Positions 6,918 through 13,016 of a stretch of 13,016 nt of DNA are shown here, in pieces (position 1 is the stretch's first letter; each line of letters starts with the position of its first letter). Source of the DNA: CAZLBV01 sp964557845. GTDB taxonomy: Bacteria; Acidobacteriota; Aminicenantia; Aminicenantales; Aminicenantaceae. A program made the translations under genes and the position numbers. The stretch spans positions 1 to 13,016 of the forward strand of contig CAZLBV010000308.1 of NCBI GenBank assembly GCA_964557845.1, given 5' to 3'. The notes beneath the pieces are model-generated. The model was not told the DNA's origin and ran no database searches. It worked only from the letters and a program-made list of their open reading frames with translations.

Positions 6918-7631
6918 ATGAAGAAAAGAGATCACAGCAGGCCAGGCGAAGACCGTATCGTTGCTGAATTGATCGGCGCCTCCAAGAAATTCAGACTGGG
7001 AGGCAAAGAGATTATCGCCTTAGACAAAACTCATCTTGAGATTAAACGATCCGAACTTTTATTGATAGTCGGGCCGTCTGGATCGGGAAAAACCACGCTT
7101 TTATCGCTGGTGGGATGTGTGCTTTATCCTACAGAAGGATGTGTTTGTATCCATGGGACCAACACAAAAGACCTGAGTGACAAACAGTTAGCACGGTTGA
7201 GGAGAAAAGAGATTGGTTTTGTTTTCCAGCAATTTAATCTGATCGCACCACTTAATTCTGAGGAAAATATCAGGGTTCCTCTGTCCTTGAACAAATTGTC
7301 CAGAGACGAAGTCAAACAAAAAATCGATCACGCCTTCAAGCTTGTCGGTTTGGAAGAAAGAAGAAAGTCATTGCCCAAGCAGTTGTCAGGCGGTGAACAG
7401 CAGCGGATTGCAATTGCCAGAGCTTTAGTCACTGACCCTTCCATTATTCTCTGCGATGAGCCAAGTGCTTCTTTGGATGTGAACTCTCTCGATGTTGTCT
7501 TGAAAGAGCTGAGGCATTTAGCCGATGGCGGAAAGGCAGTGGCGGTTGTTACCCATGACACTCGCCTTGAAAAATATGCCGATAAGGTAATCTTTTTACA
7601 AGATGGAAAGATCCAACCAAAGAGGAAATAA
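6918..7631 (+). CDS. ABC transporter ATP-binding protein, MacB/DevA/LolD type
   Basis: Cytoplasmic ATPase of an ABC exporter, 237 residues from the chosen start. It has Walker A GPSGSGKT (52-59), Q loop FQQFN (103-107), the signature LSGGEQQRIAIARAL (156-170), Walker B IILCDEP with catalytic Glu181, D loop SASLD (183-187) and His213 in VVTHD. All motifs for ATP hydrolysis are intact. The FQQFNLI Q loop and the downstream adaptor and FtsX-like permease place it with the MacB, DevA and LolD subfamily. The start at 6918 is chosen because the ABC fold begins there. No ribosome site precedes it, and longer in-frame starts exist (6678), so the N-terminus is uncertain. Its stop is one base from the start of the adaptor gene. 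Confidence 0.9.
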   Translation: MKKRDHSRPGEDRIVAELIGASKKFRLGGKEIIALDKTHLEIKRSELLLIVGPSGSGKTTLLSLVGCVLYPTEGCVCIHGTNTKDLSDKQLARLRRKEIGFVFQQFNLIAPLNSEENIRVPLSLNKLSRDEVKQKIDHAFKLVGLEERRKSLPKQLSGGEQQRIAIARALVTDPSIILCDEPSASLDVNSLDVVLKELRHLADGGKAVAVVTHDTRLEKYADKVIFLQDGKIQPKRK

Positions 7632-7632
7632 A

Positions 7633-8592
7633 ATGCGTTCGTTAAAATATGTATATTTTATTTTTATTTTAATGGGTGTGGTGATCTGTTTCGGTTTCAT
7701 GAATGGCTGCAATGAGGAACAGGTTACTTTAGAAAGCTCCATAGATGAGGATTTCATTCCGGATCATATTGTCGGAATAGGCCGGATCGAGCCTGAATTG
7801 CGGATCCTTGATCTAAATACCGAAGTATCCGGCATTGTTACTCAGATCTATTTCAAACCGGGAGATTTTATCTCTGAAGGGCAAACCATAATCGAGCTCT
7901 CAAATACTATCGAAGAAGCCAGATTGGAGCAGGAGGTCGCCAAGATCCAGATCCAGATCAATGAGATCGAAGCAGCCGAGGCTGCTTTGGCTTCGACCAG
8001 AGTCAAAAAGGAAAATGCTGAGGTTTCTTATGATCGAGCAAAAAAGTTATTTGAAGAGAATGTGGAGGCAAAATCAGAGTATGATCGAGCTAAAACCGAG
8101 TTTGAATCGCTGGCTGAAGATATCAAAAGATTGGAAGCATTGGTGGTTTCCGCCCGGAATAGATTGAAACAGTATCAAGCAGATAAAAAATTGGCCCAGG
8201 CTGAATATAACAGAAAGATCATCATTGCTCCCAAAGACGGCCAGCTTCTGGCTGTAGATATAACTCTTGGTTCGCTTGTTTCTCCGGAAGCTCCCTTCGG
8301 CACCTTTGCTCTAAAAAGTCCGCTCACTGCCCGCTGTGAGATCGATGAATTATTTGCTGATCAAGTAAAGGTCGGCCAAGAAGCCTTTGTTCGTTTCCAG
8401 GGAAAGTCAGAACCGATTGCAAAAGGAAAAGTATCTTTTGCCGGTCCCTATCTTAGAAAAAAGTCGATCTTCTCTGATGAAGTCGGTGAGCTGGAAGACC
8501 GCAGGGTACGTGAGGTCTGGATAAGGCTTGAAGAGGGTACCGAACTTTTATTTGGTACCAGGATCGAATGTGTTATCCATACTGAGAAATAA
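7633..8592 (+). CDS. Periplasmic adaptor (HlyD/DevB/MacA family), probable lipoprotein
   Basis: Membrane-fusion protein linking the inner-membrane ABC exporter to an outer-membrane channel. The 319 residues start with an export signal (hydrophobic about 6-23) ending in FMNGC. Cys26 after Gly is a plausible lipid site, though the -3 residue is not canonical. The first half of the biotinyl-lipoyl-like domain follows (EVSGIVTQIYFKPGDFISEG, 64-83), then a long alpha-helical hairpin rich in Glu, Lys and Ala (about 93-195). The second half of the lipoyl domain is IIIAPKDGQLLAV (196-208), and a beta-barrel domain comes last. GAGGA at 7622-7626, six nt before the ATG at 7633, fixes the start inside the end of the ATPase gene. 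Neighbours and domain order match DevB/MacA. The cargo cannot be read from it. Confidence 0.88.
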   Translation: MRSLKYVYFIFILMGVVICFGFMNGCNEEQVTLESSIDEDFIPDHIVGIGRIEPELRILDLNTEVSGIVTQIYFKPGDFISEGQTIIELSNTIEEARLEQEVAKIQIQINEIEAAEAALASTRVKKENAEVSYDRAKKLFEENVEAKSEYDRAKTEFESLAEDIKRLEALVVSARNRLKQYQADKKLAQAEYNRKIIIAPKDGQLLAVDITLGSLVSPEAPFGTFALKSPLTARCEIDELFADQVKVGQEAFVRFQGKSEPIAKGKVSFAGPYLRKKSIFSDEVGELEDRRVREVWIRLEEGTELLFGTRIECVIHTEK

Positions 8593-8602
8593 AAGGTAAG
8601 AA

Positions 8603-9724
8603 ATGCTTCGGTATGCCCTTAGATTCATCAGCTATGATAAACCGAAATCCATCGGTGTAATTTTTGGGATAGTTATATCTATTTTCCTAGTCGGCCAGCA
8701 AACCGGCATATTCCTTTTTCTGACGGGTGCGATGTCCTCACTGGTGGATAATACCGAAGCGGACCTCTGGGTGATTGATAACCGGGCCACCGATGTAAAT
8801 GCCTTGGGCCATATTGATACCAGGATCGGCCATCAATTAGAATCATTCCCGGGAGTAAAAAAAGCTTACCCGCTTGTTATTGCCGGTGGGAGCGCAAAAT
8901 TCGAGGAAGGGAAAACCGCTCCGGTCCAACTCATAGGTTCCCAACCTCCTCATTTTGTTGGAGGACCTTGGAATATCATAGATGGAGATATTACTGATTT
9001 ACTCGAGGATGGCGCGATATCTGTAGATTATTTTGAGAGGGAAAATTTAAATTTCGCTGAGGTAGATTCTATATTTGAAATAAATGGAAAACGGGTTTGG
9101 GTTGCCCTGCAAACTAAGGGTGCCAGAGGGTTTGGTGCCACTTATGTTTTTACCACCGTCTCCCGTGCCAGGGCTTTGGCTAATATCCCCAGAACCAAGG
9201 TAAGCGCCTATCTGGTCGAAATCGAAGAGAAGGCTGATCCTAAGATAACCAGAGACCGGATAAATGCGGGATTGTTCGGTGTGAGGGCATGGACTAAAAA
9301 GGAATTTTCCCGGTCAACGGTGACTACCATTCTCTCTACCAGCGGCATTGCTTTTTCGATTGGAACCCTTATCATTTTTGCTGCTATCAGCGGAATGATA
9401 ATCATAGGATTGACAATGTACTCGGCTGCAGTCGATAGAATAAAAGATTATGGAACGCTCAAAGCTATCGGTGCCGATAATTCTTACATAAGAAATCTTA
9501 TTTTAAGCCAGGCGTTTTTCTTTTCCTTGATCGGATATGGGATTGCTATTATTTTGATCCAAGGTTTTAAAAGAGCCATAGCCAACAGCGGGATTTTATT
9601 TGATTACAGTCTGGCAGTGAAAATCTCTCTTTTTTTTATTACCCTTTTCATATCATTGGGAGGTGCCATTTTTGCTATGCATAGAATCGCAAAGTTGGAA
9701 CCGGCCAGTGTTTTTAGAACGTAA
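8603..9724 (+). CDS. FtsX-like ABC transporter permease, DevC/MacB type
   Basis: Inner-membrane permease of the exporter, 373 residues. It shows the MacB/FtsX plan: one N-terminal membrane segment (about 17-37), a large periplasmic domain (about 45-245, beginning DNTEADLWVIDN), and three C-terminal membrane segments (about 250-275, 297-320 and 340-362). Between the second and third segments lies the FtsX-family motif RIKDYGTLKAIGA, which contacts the ATPase, and the protein ends with the typical LEPASVFRT. AGGTAAG precedes the ATG, and the gap to the adaptor gene is 10 bp. Together with the two genes before it this makes a full tripartite pump apart from the outer-membrane channel, which is not in the window. 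The closest named architecture is DevC of the DevBCA exporter. Substrate is unknown. Confidence 0.9.
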   Translation: MLRYALRFISYDKPKSIGVIFGIVISIFLVGQQTGIFLFLTGAMSSLVDNTEADLWVIDNRATDVNALGHIDTRIGHQLESFPGVKKAYPLVIAGGSAKFEEGKTAPVQLIGSQPPHFVGGPWNIIDGDITDLLEDGAISVDYFERENLNFAEVDSIFEINGKRVWVALQTKGARGFGATYVFTTVSRARALANIPRTKVSAYLVEIEEKADPKITRDRINAGLFGVRAWTKKEFSRSTVTTILSTSGIAFSIGTLIIFAAISGMIIIGLTMYSAAVDRIKDYGTLKAIGADNSYIRNLILSQAFFFSLIGYGIAIILIQGFKRAIANSGILFDYSLAVKISLFFITLFISLGGAIFAMHRIAKLEPASVFRT

Positions 9725-9773
9725 AGGATTTTACCTAGAGTTGCTTTATAAATGAAATCTGATCGGAGAAAAT

Positions 9774-11291
9774 ATGATTAATAAAGTTGGATTCGTGAAT
9801 GAAAAGTACCTGGAAAAACAAAGAGAAGCGATTATTGAACGGATTCAGAGATATGACAATAAATTGTATCTTGAGTTCGGCGGCAAGCTGCTTTTCGATT
9901 ATCATGCGGCCCGGGTGCTTCCGGGTTATAACCCGAACATTAAAATGCGTCTTCTTCATAATTTGAAGGATAAAGCTGAGATTATTATCTGTATTTATGC
10001 CGGAGATATCGAAAGGAGAAAACTCCGGGCTGATTTCGGGATCACCTATGATGTTGATGCTCTGAAGCTGATCGATGATATACGGGATTGGGGATTAGAG
10101 GTCTCTGGTGTGGTGATAACTCGTTATGACAATCAGGCATCGGCAAATATATTTAAAAACAAGCTGGAGCGCCGGGAGATTAAAGTCTATACACACTGCC
10201 GTACTCCAGGCTATCCGACTGATATCGATCTTATTGTGAGTGACAAGGGTTATGGTGTGAACGATTATATCCCCACAGAAAAACCGCTTGTCATTGTAAC
10301 CGGACCAGGGCCCGGAAGCGGTAAACTGGCCACCTGTTTATCCCAAATGTATCATGATTACAAAGGAGGCAGAAAATCAGGATATGCTAAGTTCGAAACC
10401 TTTCCTATCTGGGATCTTCCTCTAAAACATCCGGTGAATTTGGCGTATGAAGCCGCTACGGCAGATATTGGCGATTTCAATCTTATCGATCCCTTTCATT
10501 TGGAAAACTGCAATGAGTCAGCCGTAAATTACAACCGTGATGTGGAAATTTTTCCGGTTTTAAGACGGATCTTGACCAAGCTGACCTCAGGAACAAACTT
10601 TTATAGATCTCCAACAGAAATGGGAGTGAATCGAGTCAGCTGTGGGATTGTAGATGATAATGTGATCCGAGAGGCATCAAAACAGGAAATTATCCGGCGT
10701 TATTTCCGGTATAGATATGAGTATGCAATGGGATTTGTGGAGCGGGATACAGTAGAAAGAGCCGAGCTGTTGATGGAAGAGTTGAATATCAAACCAGAAG
10801 ATAGAAAAGTAGTGATTCCTGCCAGGATGGCAGCGGAAGAAGCTGTGATGAAAGCTAAAGGAGACAAGGGGATTTTCTGTGGTGCTTCCCTCGAGCTTCC
10901 GGATGGAACTGTAGTAACTGGTAAGAATTCCCCGCTCTTACATGCATCCTCCAGCTTGATTTTGAACGTTATCAAAATAATGGCGGGAATCCCCCACGAA
11001 GTCACTCTCCTTCCGGAAGAAATAATCACATCCGTAGCCAACCTTAAAAAGGATATATTGCAGGCGAAAACCTTGAGCCTGGATTTGGAAGAGACTTTGA
11101 TAAGTTTGAGTATTGGAGCTGCCGCCAGCAGTAAAATTAAGGAGGCCTTGAACCAGGTGAAAAAATTAAGAGGATGTGAGATGCACATGACCCATGTTCC
11201 CACCTCAGGCGATGAAGCGGGACTTAAAAGACTAGGAGTGAACCTGACTTGTGACCCCAATTTTTCTTCCAAAAATCTATTCAGTTTTTAA
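9774..11291 (+). CDS. DUF1846 / UPF0371 family protein
   Basis: Member of the uncharacterised DUF1846 (UPF0371) family at the usual length of about 500 residues (505 here). Recognisable stretches are GFVNEKYLEKQREAI near the start, FGGKLLFDYHAARVLPGY (35-52), the phosphate-loop-like GPGPGSGKLATCLSQ (177-191), RSPTEMGVNRVSCGI (278-292) and GASLELPDGTVVTGKNSPL in the C-terminal third. The glycine-rich loop resembles a nucleotide-binding P-loop, but no enzyme activity is established to my knowledge. GGAG (9764-9767) lies 6 nt before the ATG. No signal peptide or membrane segment is seen, so the protein is probably cytoplasmic. It follows the exporter by 49 bp and precedes guaA by 70 bp on the same strand. 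Co-transcription is possible but not shown. Confidence 0.88.
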   Translation: MINKVGFVNEKYLEKQREAIIERIQRYDNKLYLEFGGKLLFDYHAARVLPGYNPNIKMRLLHNLKDKAEIIICIYAGDIERRKLRADFGITYDVDALKLIDDIRDWGLEVSGVVITRYDNQASANIFKNKLERREIKVYTHCRTPGYPTDIDLIVSDKGYGVNDYIPTEKPLVIVTGPGPGSGKLATCLSQMYHDYKGGRKSGYAKFETFPIWDLPLKHPVNLAYEAATADIGDFNLIDPFHLENCNESAVNYNRDVEIFPVLRRILTKLTSGTNFYRSPTEMGVNRVSCGIVDDNVIREASKQEIIRRYFRYRYEYAMGFVERDTVERAELLMEELNIKPEDRKVVIPARMAAEEAVMKAKGDKGIFCGASLELPDGTVVTGKNSPLLHASSSLILNVIKIMAGIPHEVTLLPEEIITSVANLKKDILQAKTLSLDLEETLISLSIGAAASSKIKEALNQVKKLRGCEMHMTHVPTSGDEAGLKRLGVNLTCDPNFSSKNLFSF

Positions 11292-11306
11292 AAGAATAAT
11301 TTGATA

Positions 11307-11328
11307 TATAATTTTGTGTATCCACAAA
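11307..11328 (+). promoter_or_regulatory. Perfect -10 box followed by a 16-bp palindrome before guaA
   Basis: TATAAT (11307-11312) is directly followed by TTTGTG TATC CACAAA (11313-11328), a perfect inverted repeat with 6-bp arms. The palindrome would overlap the transcription start, a usual place for a repressor operator. No good -35 box is visible, so the promoter would be weak or activator-dependent. The GTP-synthesis gene downstream suggests purine-linked control, which is inference. Confidence 0.3.
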
Positions 11329-11361
11329 CACTGGTATTTTAGTTCTAAGGGAGAATAAGAA

Positions 11362-12294
11362 ATGGATGTAAACAGTTTTATTAAACAACAGGTTGATGAC
11401 ATAAAGGCAAAAGTCGGAGAGGAAAAAGCGATTTGTGCGCTCTCCGGTGGGGTGGACAGCTCTGTGTGTGCTGTGCTCGCCCATAGCGCGATCGGAAATA
11501 AACTAAAGTGTATATTTATAGACGACGGATTGATGAGAGAATCCGAAGCTGAGGATGTAAAAGAAATATTTGCTGACCTGGGGATCCATGTGGATGTGAT
11601 TGATGTGCAGGACAGATTTTTTTCAGTTTTACAGGGCAAAGAAGATCCGGAGGAAAAAAGAAAAGCATTTCGGGATCTGTTTTATAAAGTTTTCGGCGAG
11701 CAGGTTTTAAACAGCGGCGCCAGATTTTTGATCCAGGGGACCATAGCTGCTGATATCATCGAGACCAAGGGGGGAGTCAAGACCCAGCATAATATCCTGG
11801 AGCAGATCGGGATCGATTCTGAGAAAGGATATGGGTTTCGGGTAGTTGAGCCTCTAAAATCCTTATTCAAACATGGAGTTAGAGAGGTGGCGAAGGAATT
11901 GGGGCTGCCTGATGCCATATATAAGAGAATGCCCTTTCCAGGACCGGGTCTGGCAACCCGGGTCGTGGGAGAGGTAACCCCTGAAAGGGTGGCTCTGGTG
12001 CGTAAAGCCACTGTAATAATCGAGGATGAGATGGCTTCGCTCGAGCCTTTTCAGGCCTTTCCGGTTTTACTCAAGGACAAAGGCACCGGTGTGAAGGATG
12101 GGAAACGGGAATTCGGTAATATTATGATCATCCGTTCTGTGGAAAGCAAAGATGCCATGACCGCAGAACCAACCCAGATCCCGTGGGATATTCTGATGAA
12201 GATCTCAAAAAGGATTACCATGGAGATTCATGAAGTCGTGCGGGTGGCCTATGAGATCACACCGAAGCCGCCGGCGACTATCGAATATATATGA
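11362..12294 (+). CDS. guaA: GMP synthase subunit B (ATP pyrophosphatase), stand-alone
   Basis: Converts XMP to GMP using ATP and ammonia, the last step of guanine nucleotide synthesis. The 310 residues hold only the synthetase half of GuaA. The N-type PP-loop is SGGVDSS (28-34), followed by FIDDGLMRESEAE (52-64), QGTIAADIIE (125-134), MPFPGPGLATRVVGE (190-204) and the C-terminal dimerisation domain ending KPPATIEYI. There is no glutamine amidotransferase domain: usual bacterial GuaA is about 510-525 residues with that domain first, whereas the gene here starts cleanly after AAGGGAG with 70 bp to the gene before. The length and layout match the two-subunit form best known from archaea, so a separate glutaminase subunit is expected elsewhere. 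It has TQHN where I recall SHHN in the family. Function is firm; the split form is seen directly. Confidence 0.93.
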   Translation: MDVNSFIKQQVDDIKAKVGEEKAICALSGGVDSSVCAVLAHSAIGNKLKCIFIDDGLMRESEAEDVKEIFADLGIHVDVIDVQDRFFSVLQGKEDPEEKRKAFRDLFYKVFGEQVLNSGARFLIQGTIAADIIETKGGVKTQHNILEQIGIDSEKGYGFRVVEPLKSLFKHGVREVAKELGLPDAIYKRMPFPGPGLATRVVGEVTPERVALVRKATVIIEDEMASLEPFQAFPVLLKDKGTGVKDGKREFGNIMIIRSVESKDAMTAEPTQIPWDILMKISKRITMEIHEVVRVAYEITPKPPATIEYI

Positions 12295-12298
12295 AAAG

Positions 12299-12391
12299 CA
12301 GAAGATAGAATATTGGAGATAGAAGATGCCAGTAGTCAGAAGAAGACCTTAAATACGAAATTCGAAGCACGAAATCCTAAACAAATTCAAA
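12299..12391. repeat. Repeat-rich intergenic element
   Basis: The spacer after guaA is built of short near-repeats. GATAGAA appears twice close together (12304-12310 and 12318-12324) in a GAAGATAGAA-type context, followed by CAGTAGTCAGAAGAAG. Then ACGAAATTCGAAGC and ACGAAATCCTAAAC are 14-bp near-copies in tandem (12355-12368 and 12369-12382). From memory, similar strings recur between genes in several uncultured bacterial lineages. One copy cannot prove dispersal. The rest of the spacer to 12474 is C-rich low-complexity sequence with nothing else I can identify. Confidence 0.5.
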
Positions 12392-12474
12392 TCCACTTTC
12401 CTCCTCCCCCTCATCAACCCATATACCCATCCCCATTCACTTTTTTCATCGTTCAAGGACTGGGGGTGAAAAAT

Positions 12475-13016
12475 TCAGAGAGGATGACGGTGTTGATTGC
12501 GTCTAATAAGAAAAATTCCCGCGGTAAGAAGCGGAAGGATAAACACAAAAAAGAATCCCCAGCTGGCAGCACCGTATCCTTTGGCGATCAAATTTATCAA
12601 ACCGAATGTCGATATCCCCAGAGCGATCACTAAAATAACAGATGCCACCAGGGGCCGCTGCCATTGAGGGAATTTTTTGCCGGAGGTCTCGAGGGTGGTT
12701 TGAATCCTCTGATTGACTGAATGGATGAAACCAGTTCCAGTCTCTATAAGAGTCCCGAAAAGAACGATCTGGAATATGACTAAAAGGGGAGTTATTCCCA
12801 ATTTAGTGAGCAGGAAAACCGCCGGCAGTTCTTCAGGCAGAACCTGAGGATAAACCCCGATAACACTTATATAAAATAAAAAAGCCGGGATGATCCCGAT
12901 AAGGCCTCCCAATATACCGGCTGAGACTGCTTCTTTTCTGGTTTCAATGTGTCCTAAACAGAACAGGACCGTAGCAATATTTCCCAAATTATATAGGGCA
13001 TATTTGAATCCTCCCA
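12475..13016 (-). CDS. YkvI-like integral membrane protein, 5' part cut off
   Basis: C-terminal 180 residues of a polytopic membrane protein whose frame stays open to the window edge. The first visible residues, GGFKYALYNLGN, precede a TTG that could be mistaken for a start, so the true start is beyond 13016. The visible part has about four hydrophobic segments (roughly AVSAGILGGLIGIIPAFLF, LVIFQIVLFGTLIETGTGFI, LVASVILVIALGISTF and WGFFFVFILPLLTAGIFLI) and ends with a basic tail. YALYNL, the ETRKEA loop and FGTLIETGTGFIHSVNQRI recall the YkvI family of uncharacterised transporter-like proteins, which look related to the APC/LeuT fold. The family call rests on memory of these motifs, and the substrate is unknown. 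It converges on guaA across the repeat spacer. Confidence 0.7.
   Translation of the reverse strand, partial: GGFKYALYNLGNIATVLFCLGHIETRKEAVSAGILGGLIGIIPAFLFYISVIGVYPQVLPEELPAVFLLTKLGITPLLVIFQIVLFGTLIETGTGFIHSVNQRIQTTLETSGKKFPQWQRPLVASVILVIALGISTFGLINLIAKGYGAASWGFFFVFILPLLTAGIFLIRRNQHRHPL

Noticed and set aside
9721..9734. GTAAA-GGAT-TTTAC hairpin at the end of the permease gene
   Set aside because: AT-rich five-bp stem without a T-run, and it includes the stop codon. Not a credible terminator.
10700..11272. 190-codon minus-strand frame inside the DUF1846 gene
   Set aside because: Antisense to a recognisable full-length family protein. Ser/Leu-rich translation without any motif.
12355..12382. 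Tandem 14-bp units as a possible CRISPR-like array
   Set aside because: Only two imperfect units with no spacers and no cas genes in the window.
12313..12633. Open plus-strand frame of 106 codons after guaA
   Set aside because: It begins in the repeat-rich spacer, is Pro/Lys-rich low-complexity in translation, and its 3' half is antisense to the YkvI-like membrane gene. No ribosome site or family resemblance.

Overview
The window is a stretch of bacterial chromosome with moderate to low GC content, tightly packed genes and many small overlaps. It carries eleven complete protein genes and two that run off the ends. The content suggests an uncultured or poorly sampled Gram-negative lineage rather than a familiar model group. 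It has a metX-metW methionine operon and a DevBCA/MacB-type export operon. Its GMP synthase is the stand-alone, archaeal-style synthetase subunit. One intergenic stretch is rich in short AT-rich repeat units of a kind I remember as scattered in candidate-phylum genomes. None of this fixes a phylum, and I do not assign one. I see no rRNA, tRNA, CRISPR array, phage gene or intact transposase.

Layout. The window opens with a TrmJ-type SPOUT methyltransferase (3-686, +) whose 5' end is cut off. It converges with a YrbG-like Na+/Ca2+ exchanger (726-1679, -). A divergent gap of about 280 bp follows, and it holds a palindrome on the exchanger side and a plausible promoter on the other. Next is a DUF502 two-helix membrane protein (1956-2582, +). 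It converges within 5 bp on a two-component system on the minus strand, made of an OmpR-family regulator (4002-4682) and its HAMP histidine kinase (2588-4021), which overlap by 20 nt. Upstream of these on the same strand lies metX-metW (6570 to 4797, overlapping by 11 nt), for homoserine O-acyltransferase and its partner MetW.

The metX leader and the gap beyond it (6571-6917) contain no supported gene but a striking amount of inverted-repeat structure. This includes a strong hairpin close to a T-run on the metX strand and nested repeats that could be mobile-element remains. The plus strand then carries an ABC ATPase, a lipoprotein-like periplasmic adaptor and an FtsX-like permease (6918-9724), which together look like a complete inner-membrane MacB/DevBCA exporter without its TolC partner. 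A DUF1846/UPF0371 protein (9774-11291) and GMP synthase subunit B (11362-12294) follow in the same direction. After the repeat-rich spacer the window ends in the 3' part of a YkvI-like membrane protein (minus strand, cut off at 13016).

The firmly linked groups are metX-metW (first committed step of methionine synthesis and its control), the regulator-kinase pair (signal unknown) and the three-gene exporter (cargo unknown). I found no convincing new multi-gene system. The most interesting items are the possible attenuator-like leader of metX, the stand-alone GMP synthetase subunit, the 11-bp-spaced repeats in front of the response regulator, and the repeat-rich spacer at about 12.3 kb.
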